Assembly (NCBI GenBank): GCA_009843525.1
Contig: VYDH01000003.1
Span: forward strand, 119,706 to 183,705
Length of the DNA stretch: 64,000 nucleotides
From: Acidimicrobiales bacterium
GTDB lineage: Bacteria > Actinomycetota > Acidimicrobiia > Acidimicrobiales > Poriferisodalaceae
Direction of reading: 5' to 3'
Shown: one piece after another, positions 26,441 to 33,587 of the stretch
Layout: each line of letters starts with the position of its first letter
How positions within the stretch are numbered: the first letter of the stretch is position 1
Program-made: the position numbers and the translations under genes
Notes under the pieces: generated by a model
Told to the model about the DNA's origin: nothing
What the model saw: the letters and a program-made list of their open reading frames with translations, nothing else
Databases searched by the model: none

Positions 26441-27288
26441 TCGGCGAAGGTGTCGACGAGGTGCTGGTTGCGGTCGACGTAGCGCGCCAAGCGCTCCGCG
26501 CCGTCGGGGGCGGCAAGGACGATCCGCTCGACGCCGAGTTCGCGGTACAGCTCCAGCTTCTCTGCGTCGGGGCTCGCGTAGCAGTACATGGAGATCGGGA
26601 TGCCGTCGGGATCGCGGCCCGCTGACTCCGCAGCGGTCCGGAATCGCTCCATGCCGACCCTGACATCCCTGAAGCCCACATCGAGCGGGCACCAGCCGTC
26701 CGCGTACTCGGCGACGTGACGCATCCCGATCCGGCCCCGGCAGCCCACCAGCACCGGGGGGCCGGGCCGCTGCGTCGGCTTCGGATACACCCACGAAGGC
26801 GCGAAGTTCACGAACTCGCCTGAGTAGGAGGCTTCGTGCTCGGTCCACAGCAGCCGCAGTGCGGCAACGGTCTCCCGCATGGCGTTGTAGCGCTGCGCCC
26901 ACGGCACGTTCGACACGTTGGCCAGTTCCTCGCGGTTCCAGCCCACGCCCACACCGAAGAGCAGGCGACCGTCGGATACCTCGTCCAGCGTCGCGACGCT
27001 CTTGGCCAAGTCCAAGATCTCGTGCTCGAGCACGAGGCACACGCCCATCGCCAGCTTGATCTTCGACGTTGCCGCCGCGGCCGTCGCCAGCGAGACGAAC
27101 GGATCGCGCATGTGCCAGTAGAGCTGCGGCAGATCGCCCCCGTCGGGGTGAACCGTCTGGCGGCTTGCGGGGATGTGGCTGTGCTCGCCCACCCACAGCG
27201 AGTCATAGCCACGCTGCTCGGCCTCGACTGCCATGTCGGCAGTCGCAGGGCCGTAGTCGCTGTTCGTCGGTGCCAGCCCGATCTTCAT
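26437..27288 (-). CDS. LLM-class F420-dependent oxidoreductase
   Basis: The 283-residue luciferase-like monooxygenase-fold protein starts MKIGLAPTNSDYGPATADMA. GYDSLWVGEHSHIP (about 27-40), LAMGVCLVLEHEILDLAKSV and GVGVGWNREELANV (about 112-125) are typical of F420-binding members, and RPGPPVLVGCRG is a later family block. It probably transfers hydride to or from a small substrate with F420. The gene lies 10 nt after the acyl-CoA dehydrogenase stop on the same strand, so the two are probably co-transcribed. This suggests a role in lipid or steroid-like degradation, but that is inference. Confidence 0.88.
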   Translation of the reverse strand: MKIGLAPTNSDYGPATADMAVEAEQRGYDSLWVGEHSHIPASRQTVHPDGGDLPQLYWHMRDPFVSLATAAAATSKIKLAMGVCLVLEHEILDLAKSVATLDEVSDGRLLFGVGVGWNREELANVSNVPWAQRYNAMRETVAALRLLWTEHEASYSGEFVNFAPSWVYPKPTQRPGPPVLVGCRGRIGMRHVAEYADGWCPLDVGFRDVRVGMERFRTAAESAGRDPDGIPISMYCYASPDAEKLELYRELGVERIVLAAPDGAERLARYVDRNQHLVDTFAD

Positions 27289-27298
27289 GCCGGCGAAC

Positions 27299-28582
27299 TC
27301 ACTCGGAACGCTGGGTGCCGACCTTCAGCTCCCGGAACGGGCTGGTGGTGTCGATGCCGGGCTCCTTGGGCAGCCCCAGCACACGCTCGCCGACGATGTT
27401 GCGCATCACCTCGTCTGAGCCGCCGGCGATGCGCATCGCCGGGAAGCCCAGCACGTAGCCGGCCCACGAGAACGTGCCCCACTCGCCGGAGTCGACCACC
27501 AGCTTCGGGCCGATGGTGTCGGCCACGAACTCACAAGTGGCGTTCATCTGGCGGATAAGTCCCATCTTCGACAGCGACATCTCGGGACCTGGGGTCTTGC
27601 CGGCGCGCAGCGCATCCATCGTGCGCTGGTTCGACCAGCCCAGCACCTTGCCGTGGGTGTAGATCTCAGCGAGCTTCTGGCGGGCCAGGGCGTCGTCGGC
27701 CATCCCGTAGTGGGCGGCCATGGCCGACAGCTTGGTGAAGCTGCCCCCACCAGTGCCGCCGCCCGAGCCGCCGCCTATGGCCGCCCGCTCGTTCATCAGC
27801 GTGGTCAACGCCACGCCCCAGCCCTGGTTCACCTCGCCGAGGCGGTGCGAGTCGGGCACGCGCACGTCGGTGAAGTACACCTCGTTGAAGTTGGCCCCGC
27901 CGGTCATCTGCCGCAATGGCCGCACCTCCACCCCAGGAGCCTTCATGTCCACGAGGAACCCAGTCAGGCCTTGGTGCTTGGGCAGGTCGAAGTCGGACCG
28001 GGCGATCACCTCGCCGATATCGGAATAGTGCGCGCCCGACGTCCACACCTTCTGGCCGTTGAGGATCCACTCCTCGCCGTCGCGTTCGGCCCGCATCTGC
28101 AGGCTGGCCAAGTCTGACCCAGCGCCTGGCTCGGAGAACAGCTGGCAGCCCACGATGTCGGCCCGGTACATCTGGGGCAGCACCTCGGCGGACACCTCGG
28201 GCTCGGCGTGGGCCAGGATCGTCGGCGCCACCATGCCCAGGCCGATGCCGAAGAAGCCGCCGTCGGGTGTGTCGAACTGGCTCTCGAGCTGGCCCCAGAC
28301 GCGCTCGAACTTGCGGGGCATGCCGCCGCCGCCCAGCTCGGCCGGCCCGCTGATCCAGCCGAAGCCGGCGTCGTACTTGGCGGCACGCCACTCCTTCGAC
28401 GCCTCCAGCTCGGCGCGCTCGCGCTCGCGGTCGATCTCCTCGAAGAGTGCCGCGTTGTCGGGCCCCTCGCCCCAGACGAACTCTCGCCGCTCGGCTTTGC
28501 GCTTGGCGTTGGCCTCCAAGAAATCCAGCGCCTCAGCAGCAAACTGCTCCTCGGTGATCTCAGCGGTGTCGGCAGCGGCCAT
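27299..28582 (-). CDS. Acyl-CoA dehydrogenase (FadE-type)
   Basis: The 427-residue acyl-CoA dehydrogenase has FSEPGAGSDLASLQMRAE in the mid domain, followed by WILNGQKVWTSGAHYSDIG and the C-terminal FPAMRIAGGSDEVMRNIVGERVLGLP. A Gly-rich loop (GGGSGGGTGGGS, about 275-290) is unusual. This subgroup often forms heterotetramers in sterol side-chain degradation; no partner fadE is adjacent. The ATG at 28582 is preceded by CAGGAG with good spacing. The promoter region shared with the divergent NifU-N-like gene contains an 18-bp perfect palindrome, a probable repressor site. Confidence 0.92.
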   Translation of the reverse strand: MAAADTAEITEEQFAAEALDFLEANAKRKAERREFVWGEGPDNAALFEEIDRERERAELEASKEWRAAKYDAGFGWISGPAELGGGGMPRKFERVWGQLESQFDTPDGGFFGIGLGMVAPTILAHAEPEVSAEVLPQMYRADIVGCQLFSEPGAGSDLASLQMRAERDGEEWILNGQKVWTSGAHYSDIGEVIARSDFDLPKHQGLTGFLVDMKAPGVEVRPLRQMTGGANFNEVYFTDVRVPDSHRLGEVNQGWGVALTTLMNERAAIGGGSGGGTGGGSFTKLSAMAAHYGMADDALARQKLAEIYTHGKVLGWSNQRTMDALRAGKTPGPEMSLSKMGLIRQMNATCEFVADTIGPKLVVDSGEWGTFSWAGYVLGFPAMRIAGGSDEVMRNIVGERVLGLPKEPGIDTTSPFRELKVGTQRSE

Positions 28583-28641
28583 GTCGGGCTCCTGTTTCGT
28601 GCAAGAAGGGCGGAATATCCGGGATACGAGCAGCCCCAAGC

Positions 28642-28659
28642 TAGCGACATATGTCGCTA
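28642..28659. promoter_or_regulatory. 18-bp perfect palindrome, probable TetR-type operator
   Basis: TAGCGACATATGTCGCTA is its own reverse complement and lies in the 89-nt gap between the divergent acyl-CoA dehydrogenase and NifU-N-like genes. It overlaps the candidate -10 of the latter. Size and position fit a TetR-family dimer controlling fatty-acid or sterol genes; no such regulator gene is in the window. Confidence 0.6.
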
Positions 28660-28663
28660 CGCT
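28658..28663 (+). promoter_or_regulatory. Candidate -10 box of the NifU-N-like gene
   Basis: TACGCT lies 8 nt before the ATG at 28672 and abuts the palindrome. Confidence 0.35.
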
Positions 28664-28671
28664 CATCGGCC

Positions 28672-28962
28672 ATGGGTCAGCCCGTTCGAGTAGCAGAACG
28701 ACCGTCGTCGGTCCGTGTGGGCACGGTGCAGTTCGAGACCAACCGTCCGCTGACCGGGGCGGGCCACCGCTACTACAACAGCGCCGAAGATGCCGCCAGT
28801 GCCGAGGACCCGGCCGACCTGCTGGCGTGGCGCCTGTTCCAGCGGGGCGGCGTCGATCACATTCACGTGTACGGCAATGTGGCCACCATCGACCTCTCCC
28901 GGGGCCACACCTCCGACGGCATCGCCGAGCTCATTGAAGAGCTCTTCGCCCACTATCGGTAG
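28672..28962 (+). CDS. NifU N-terminal (Nfu-N)-like small protein
   Basis: The 96-residue protein matches the N-terminal domain of Nfu-type Fe-S scaffold proteins: VQFETNRPLTGAGHRYYNSA, then DLLAWRLFQRGGVDHIHVYG and VATIDLSRG, the pattern 'LFxIxGVxxVxxxxxFIT' of that domain. It lacks the CxxC cluster-binding NifU C-terminal domain, so it is not itself a scaffold in the usual sense. I prefer the ATG at 28672 over the ATG at 28651, which lies inside the palindrome. A divergent acyl-CoA dehydrogenase gene shares its promoter region. Confidence 0.65.
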   Translation: MGQPVRVAERPSSVRVGTVQFETNRPLTGAGHRYYNSAEDAASAEDPADLLAWRLFQRGGVDHIHVYGNVATIDLSRGHTSDGIAELIEELFAHYR

Positions 28963-28975
28963 CTTGCTGCCGATG

Positions 28976-29062
28976 GCGACAGGCACAGTCGCTAGCTCGC
29001 TAGCGGTAGCGACAGGCACCGTCGCGAGCTCGCCCGCGTGAGCGATTGGCACGGCGCTAGCT
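28976..29062 (+). repeat. Three 33-nt-phased repeats with GCGAC/GTCGC arms
   Basis: Copies begin at 28976, 29009 and 29042, exactly 33 nt apart. The first two match at 23 of 25 positions and contain GCGAC-N7-GTCGC; the third is degenerate and runs into the cupin promoter. The array lies in the 111-nt gap between the NifU-N-like and cupin genes. The GCGAC and GTCGC arms also occur in the 18-bp palindrome at 28642-28659. Confidence 0.6.
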
Positions 29063-29067
29063 ACTGT
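29062..29067 (+). promoter_or_regulatory. Candidate -10 box of the cupin gene
   Basis: TACTGT lies 6 nt before the ATG at 29074, at the end of the third phased repeat. Confidence 0.4.
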
Positions 29068-29073
29068 GGCTCT

Positions 29074-29340
29074 ATGACCGAAGACGAGTTCCGTTCCGAG
29101 CTGGCAGCGCAGGGCTATGGCGAACCGCGCGACGCCGAGTTCGAGCCTCACGCCGATGGCGAGCTTCACAGCCACGAGTTCTCCGCCATGGCGATGGTGA
29201 CCAGGGGCGAGTTCCGGCTGGGACTGGAGGACGAGACCCGGGTCATGGGAGTGGGGGACTGGTGCGAGGTTTCTGCCGGCACGCTGCATAGCGAGATGGC
29301 GGGTCCAGTCGGCGCGACTCTGCTGGTCGGCACGAAGTAG
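29074..29340 (+). CDS. Small cupin-domain protein
   Basis: This 88-residue single-cupin protein has GELHSHEFSAMAMVTRGEF (about 29-47) as the first cupin motif, with two His and the conserved Glu/Gly. VGDWCEVSAGTLHSEMAGP (about 60-78) is the second, with the C-terminal His. The metal ligands are thus present, and it probably binds Fe, Mn or Ni. It lies between the phased repeats and imuA, but no functional link to either can be claimed. Such proteins range from dioxygenases to ligand sensors. Confidence 0.75.
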   Translation: MTEDEFRSELAAQGYGEPRDAEFEPHADGELHSHEFSAMAMVTRGEFRLGLEDETRVMGVGDWCEVSAGTLHSEMAGPVGATLLVGTK

Positions 29341-29398
29341 CCTGCCCAACCCCTGTCCAGAGGCTGCAGGGGAAGCACACGCACGGGCAGCGGCTGAT

Positions 29399-29410
29399 AA
29401 ACAACCGTTC
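29399..29410 (+). promoter_or_regulatory. Degenerate LexA-like box upstream of imuA
   Basis: AAACAACCGTTC differs at one position from the actinobacterial SOS half-site core GAAC-N4-GTTC. It lies 32-43 nt before the imuA ATG. Confidence 0.3.
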
Positions 29411-29414
29411 GTGG

Positions 29415-29430
29415 AGACGATTGTTCGTCT
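29415..29430 (+). promoter_or_regulatory. Inverted repeat in the imuA promoter
   Basis: AGACGATTGTTCGTCT has 6-bp inverted arms around 4 nt, directly before the candidate -10 box. Its arms do not match the LexA core spacing, so it may bind another damage regulator such as PafBC or an unknown factor. Confidence 0.35.
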
Positions 29431-29435
29431 AGTCT
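29430..29435 (+). promoter_or_regulatory. Candidate -10 box of imuA
   Basis: TAGTCT lies 6 nt before the ATG at 29442, consistent with leaderless transcription. Confidence 0.45.
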
Positions 29436-29441
29436 GTCGCG

Positions 29442-30317
29442 ATGGCAGTGCAGCTGCGTCGTGCCGCCGGCGCATTGGACCCAGCCGGCCCTCGTGGGGT
29501 CGGCGCATCGGACATAGCCGGCCCTCGTGGGGTCGGCGCATTGGACATAGCGCATGCTGCGGACATCGGGCACAGCAAGCGGCTGCTGCCCGTCGCTGAC
29601 GAGTTGGCATCGCTGCTGACCCAGCCGGGGCTTGTCCCCGGAACGGTGCTGGCTGCCCACGGCCCAGGAGCGCTGACTCTGGCAACGGCCCTTGCGGCGG
29701 AGGTCTCGCGTACGGGCGGGTGGGTGACCGCGGTGGGGCTGGGGCGCATGGGTGTCTCGGCGGTGACCGAGCGGGGGGCATCGCTGGACCGGTGGGCCTT
29801 CGTGGACGAACCCGGCAGCGCCGCAGCCGAAGTGCTGAATGCCCTGATCGGCAATGTCGACGTGATCTTGCTGGCTGGGGGAGTGCGGCTGGCGGCTGCC
29901 CACAGTCGGCGCCTGCGCACTCGCCTGCGGGAGCGTGGAACCGTGGTGATCGAGGTCGGCGCATCGAACACAGCCGGCGCTCGTGGCGTCGGCGCATCAA
30001 ACCCAGCCGGCGCATTCAGTCCAGACGTGACCATGACGGTGGAACGTGCTGCGTGGACCGGTCTCGGGCACGGGCACGGCCGGCTGCGGGAACGCCGGGC
30101 CGAGGTGGTTGCTGCGGGCCGCGGTGCGGCGTCGCTGCCGCGACGAGCCGTCCTGTGGCTGCCCGATGCCAACGGGCACATCACCGCCGTCCGCGGTGCG
30201 ATCGACACCGTTTCCTGGCCTGCTCAGGTCGTCTCCGCCCAGAACGGCATCTCGATAGCCGACGCCTCGGGAAGCGGTAACGATGCCGTCGTCCCCCTGC
30301 AACGCCGTGCGGGGTAA
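29442..30317 (+). CDS. imuA: ImuA-like protein of the DNA-damage mutasome
   Basis: The 291-residue protein sits directly upstream of imuB and is degenerately RecA-like: PGTVLAAHGPGALTLATALA (about 65-84) resembles the P-loop region without a clear Walker A, and VDVILLAGGVRLAAAHSRRL the Walker B strand region. Naming rests on size, position and this pattern. It would bridge ImuB and DnaE2 during translesion synthesis. Two clusters of an 11-residue repeat (AGPRGVGASDI and variants) are inserted at about residues 9-40 and 173-190. The stop at 30315-30317 overlaps the likely upstream start of imuB by 35 nt. Confidence 0.65.
   Translation: MAVQLRRAAGALDPAGPRGVGASDIAGPRGVGALDIAHAADIGHSKRLLPVADELASLLTQPGLVPGTVLAAHGPGALTLATALAAEVSRTGGWVTAVGLGRMGVSAVTERGASLDRWAFVDEPGSAAAEVLNALIGNVDVILLAGGVRLAAAHSRRLRTRLRERGTVVIEVGASNTAGARGVGASNPAGAFSPDVTMTVERAAWTGLGHGHGRLRERRAEVVAAGRGAASLPRRAVLWLPDANGHITAVRGAIDTVSWPAQVVSAQNGISIADASGSGNDAVVPLQRRAG
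29469..29546 (+). repeat. 33-nt in-frame repeat cluster, imuA N-terminal
   Basis: Copies beginning at 29469, 29502 and 29535 encode the 11-residue unit GALDPAGPRGV and variants. A short palindromic core (GGCCC-TCGTG-GGGTC) lies in each full unit. Confidence 0.75.
29959..30022 (+). repeat. 33-nt in-frame repeat cluster, imuA C-terminal
   Basis: This second imuA cluster encodes VGASNTAGAR and GVGASNPAGAF with the same 33-nt period as the N-terminal cluster. Its palindromic core has decayed. Confidence 0.65.
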
Positions 30318-32016
30318 CCACGACAGCCGGGCCGGCTTGGCCAGCCAGGACGAACCTGCCGGTATCCCGCCACGGATGCTGGCAGCGGAGGTCGGGAACT
30401 GGTCTGCAGTCGCAGCAGGGTTCGACCCGGCCACACCAGCAGCGGTGGTCTCCGCCGGGCGCATCACCGCTGTCACGCCTGCGGCTGCTGCTGCGGGGAT
30501 ACGTCCAGGAATGCGCCGTCGCCAGGCTCAGACTGAATGTCCCGTCTTGGAGCTGGCCGAGCACGACCCCGATCTCGACGCGCGCTGTTTCGCCCCCGTG
30601 GTCGCTGCGCTGGAAGACCTGACACCGAGAGTCGAAGTGCTGGCACCCGGTTGCTGCGTCGTCGCCACCCGAGGCCCGTCGCGCTACTACGGCGGAGACG
30701 AGGCGCTGGCGGAGCTGGCGCATCGCACCGTCACTGAAGTGCTGGCCACCGGCGCGTACGACCCAGCATCATCTGTCAGCGTCGGCATCGCCGACGGCTT
30801 GTTTGCCGCTGGCATGGCTGGGAGGGCGGCGTTGGCCCGAACCCCGTCAACGCCGGTGCTGGTGGTGCCCCCCGGCAGCAGCGCAGAGTTCCTGGGCGGG
30901 CTGCCATTGGGGACGCTGGCCGAGGAATGCTCCCTGCTGACGGGCTGCGCTGCCGATGGGACAACGGATGATCTGCTCAGCATGCTGTGGCAGCTGGGCC
31001 TGCGCACTCTGGGCGACCTTGCGGCACTGCCTGTGGGAGACCTCGTCGGCAGGTTCGGCACGCAAGGGGAGTGGATGCACGCACTGGCCAGCGGGCGCGA
31101 CCCTCGCCAGAGCCAGCCTGCCGCCGCTCATCCTGATCTCAGCGTCGAAACCGAGATTGACCCGCCCGCGGATCGGCTCGACACGGTGGCCTTTGCCGCG
31201 AAATCTCTGGCAGATCAGCTTGACGCCCAGTTGGCCCGGGAGGGTCAGGCACTGGTGTGCGTGGAGATCAGTGCCGAAACTGAGCACGGTGAGACCTGCA
31301 GCGGGCGGTGGCGCCACGGATTCCGCTTCAGCCCGCCCGATCTGGTCGACCGTGTGCGCTGGCAGCTCGACGGCTGGCGCAGCGCCAAGGGCAAGAACAG
31401 CCCCACCGGCGGTGTCTCGTTCATCCGGCTGCGGGCCGTCGAGACGCTTCCCGATGAGGGGCGCCAGCTCGGCTTCTGGGGCGGCCAGTCTGAGGCGGAC
31501 GAGCGGGCCGAGCGGGCGCTGCAGCGAGTTCAGACCTTGGTCGGCTTTGACGGGGTCACCGTTGGCCGCCTGGGCTCCGGCCGCCGCTTTGCCGATCTCG
31601 AGCAGCGCCTCCCGTTCGGCACCGCTGGTCCTCTAGGGACCGGCGCATCAAGCACAGCTGGTCCTCTAGGGACCGGCGCGTCAGGCCCAGCACCCCCCTG
31701 GCCGGGCCGGCTGGGCGCGCCGGCCCCTGCGGAGGTGCTTGCCGAGCCCGAGCCGCTCGTGGTGCTCGATGCGAACGGCGATCCGGTGGGCGTGAGCGGC
31801 AGGGCACAGGCCAGCGCGCCCCCGGCCGTGCTGCGCCGGGCCGATGGGCGCACCAGCCGCATTGCAGCATGGGCAGGACCTTGGCCGCTGGAGGAGCGCT
31901 GGTGGAGCACACGGTCGCGCCGTCAGGCACGGTTCCAACTGGTGCTCGACGACGGCACCGCCCATCTCTGCGCCGTCGAGAGCGGTCGCTGGCAGCGCGA
32001 GGCCACCTACGACTGA
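30283..32016 (+). CDS. imuB: ImuB-like Y-family DNA polymerase homolog
   Basis: The 577-residue protein is the Y-family paralog of the mutasome. PPRMLAAEVGNWSAVAAGF near residues 29-47 aligns with the usual first strand but lacks the catalytic acidic residue. RGPSRYYGGDEALA at about 128-141 stands at the second catalytic block, so it is probably a non-catalytic adapter, as in Mycobacterium tuberculosis. QLGFWGGQ near residue 395 is a beta-clamp binding motif like the mycobacterial QLPLWG. Two copies of AGPLGTGASST repeat at about 447-468. The ATG at 30283 overlaps imuA; an in-frame ATG at 30376 is an alternative. It is convergent with the VanY-like gene with 3 nt between stops. Confidence 0.8.
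   Translation: MPSSPCNAVRGNHDSRAGLASQDEPAGIPPRMLAAEVGNWSAVAAGFDPATPAAVVSAGRITAVTPAAAAAGIRPGMRRRQAQTECPVLELAEHDPDLDARCFAPVVAALEDLTPRVEVLAPGCCVVATRGPSRYYGGDEALAELAHRTVTEVLATGAYDPASSVSVGIADGLFAAGMAGRAALARTPSTPVLVVPPGSSAEFLGGLPLGTLAEECSLLTGCAADGTTDDLLSMLWQLGLRTLGDLAALPVGDLVGRFGTQGEWMHALASGRDPRQSQPAAAHPDLSVETEIDPPADRLDTVAFAAKSLADQLDAQLAREGQALVCVEISAETEHGETCSGRWRHGFRFSPPDLVDRVRWQLDGWRSAKGKNSPTGGVSFIRLRAVETLPDEGRQLGFWGGQSEADERAERALQRVQTLVGFDGVTVGRLGSGRRFADLEQRLPFGTAGPLGTGASSTAGPLGTGASGPAPPWPGRLGAPAPAEVLAEPEPLVVLDANGDPVGVSGRAQASAPPAVLRRADGRTSRIAAWAGPWPLEERWWSTRSRRQARFQLVLDDGTAHLCAVESGRWQREATYD
31624..31690 (+). repeat. 33-nt in-frame repeat pair in imuB
   Basis: Two copies encode AGPLGTGASS with a 33-nt period. 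Each holds the perfect hairpin GGTCC-TCTAG-GGACC. Period, reading frame and protein motif match the imuA clusters. Confidence 0.75.
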
Positions 32017-32019
32017 GTC

Positions 32020-33435
32020 TCAGTTGCCGTTAGTAGACCAGTGCCACGGCTCGCTCGGCAGGTTGTACAAGCCGTAAGTCGCAGCGTTGGCAGCCAGCCA
32101 CCTGAATGCCGTTGAATTGCGGCTGGTGACCGAGCGGCCGTTGTGCCGGAAGTCGATCGCCAGGCCGCGCTCGTGCATGGAACGCCCGGGACGGGCCGTT
32201 GGCGGCCGGCACTGGTAGGAGGGTTTCTGCCAGATCGCCCACTCGCTCGTCCCGCAGTGCGCCCGCCGGAGCGCGATCTGCGACGCAGCGCTGCGGTAAC
32301 CGCCACCGGTCAGCCTGATGCCGTCACGGGCTGCGTGCTCGAGCAGATCCTGCACCTTGTTCGCAATCGATTCGTGCACTTGGATGCCGCCCACCCAGGT
32401 CAGCTCGCTCAAGTCGATGTTGTTGTCGGTGGGCTGCCCGGCGGTGCCCTCACGCAGCCGGCGGGCCCTTTCTTCTGCCTCTCGCCGTTTCCGTTCCTCT
32501 TCTGCCTTGCGACGCTTCAGTTCCGTCTCGATGCGCCTCTGCTCGGTGATGGCGCTGTTGACGCGGTCGGCGGTCTCGGCGACATCGGCTGCCGCGGCAT
32601 CGTTCCATTCCGCCAGCGCCGCCTGCTCGTACAGCAAGGCATCGAGCTCGTCCTCGAGCTCCACCAGCACGATCGCCTCTTGCTCTACGGCGTCGAGCAG
32701 GTCGTCCAAGGCTCGCTCCGACTCGATGCGGCGGGCGTCTCGCAGCTCTTCGGCACGCTGGAACTCCCGCACCGCCAGCTCCGCATCGATCGTGAGGGCT
32801 CTGAGCTGGTCGGCAGTCGCGTTCAGATCGCCGAGGGCCGCGCCGATCAGCACCCGGATGCGAGCGGCGTCGTAGATGTCGCCGGTGCGCACGAGGCCGT
32901 AGGAGCCCTCCACCAGGGCGTCGTGGCCGATGTAGGTCTGCACGATGAGATCGACGACCCGCTGCCCCAGCTCGCCGTGCTGGGCGTCGAGCGCCAGGAC
33001 ACGCTGGATAGCGGCCTCCACCGACGCCTCGGCTGCAGCCAATGCCAGCTCTGCTTGATCGAGATCGGCGCGCTGCTCGTTCGTCAGCAGCTTCAGCTGG
33101 TCGAAGGCCTCCAGCACCTCGTTGACGTCGGCCTGCTGCAGATCGACTTCCATGACTTTCGCGAGCAGTTCGGCCTGGGCCTCGTCGCGGATCCGCTTCT
33201 CCTCGGCAAGTTGAGCCTCCAGCTCCTTCTGCTGCTGCTCGAGCTGTTCCTGGCGCTTGCGCAGCTCGGCGTCGGACGGCTGCGCACCAGTGCCGGCGAT
33301 CGGCACCATGCTGACGACGAGAGCGAACGCGATCGCAGCAGCTCCACGGCGCGCCGTGCTGCGGCGCCCAGAGGCGGGGCGTGCAGCGGTGCGGCCTGCC
33401 GTGGTGGGGCGCGATTGCCGCTGTGAACCTCGCAC
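32020..33435 (-). CDS. Secreted coiled-coil peptidase of the VanY/M15 type
   Basis: The 471-residue protein begins with a basic region and a hydrophobic signal segment (AAAIAFALVVSMVPIAGTGA, about 32-51). Residues about 55-340 are long Glu/Gln/Arg/Ala heptads, the coiled coil typical of EnvC/RipC-like wall hydrolases. The C-terminal domain (about 350-471) is a D-Ala-D-Ala metallopeptidase: GYRSAASQIALRRAHCG, SMHERGLAIDF (zinc His and Asp) and EPWHWS with the final His. It would cleave peptidoglycan stem peptides and may be activated by an FtsEX-type partner not seen here. The GTG at 33435 has AAGGA 8 nt upstream. Confidence 0.87.
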   Translation of the reverse strand: MRGSQRQSRPTTAGRTAARPASGRRSTARRGAAAIAFALVVSMVPIAGTGAQPSDAELRKRQEQLEQQQKELEAQLAEEKRIRDEAQAELLAKVMEVDLQQADVNEVLEAFDQLKLLTNEQRADLDQAELALAAAEASVEAAIQRVLALDAQHGELGQRVVDLIVQTYIGHDALVEGSYGLVRTGDIYDAARIRVLIGAALGDLNATADQLRALTIDAELAVREFQRAEELRDARRIESERALDDLLDAVEQEAIVLVELEDELDALLYEQAALAEWNDAAAADVAETADRVNSAITEQRRIETELKRRKAEEERKRREAEERARRLREGTAGQPTDNNIDLSELTWVGGIQVHESIANKVQDLLEHAARDGIRLTGGGYRSAASQIALRRAHCGTSEWAIWQKPSYQCRPPTARPGRSMHERGLAIDFRHNGRSVTSRNSTAFRWLAANAATYGLYNLPSEPWHWSTNGN

Positions 33436-33587
33436 CGGGCGCGTCCTTGCTGAGGCCGGCCTCGGGCCGGCGCCGTCGTCAGCCTGCGGTCACCAGTGGT
33501 CGCCGCGAGCGACGACCGGGACCTCCGGCCCAAGGTACCGATGGGCGGTCGGTTGTGGGTGTCGCCGCAGAGATTCTCAGCCGGCTC

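Noticed and set aside
29469..31690. 33-nt repeats as a CRISPR array
   Set aside because: The repeats are in frame, adjacent without unique spacers and lie inside two protein genes; no cas genes are near.
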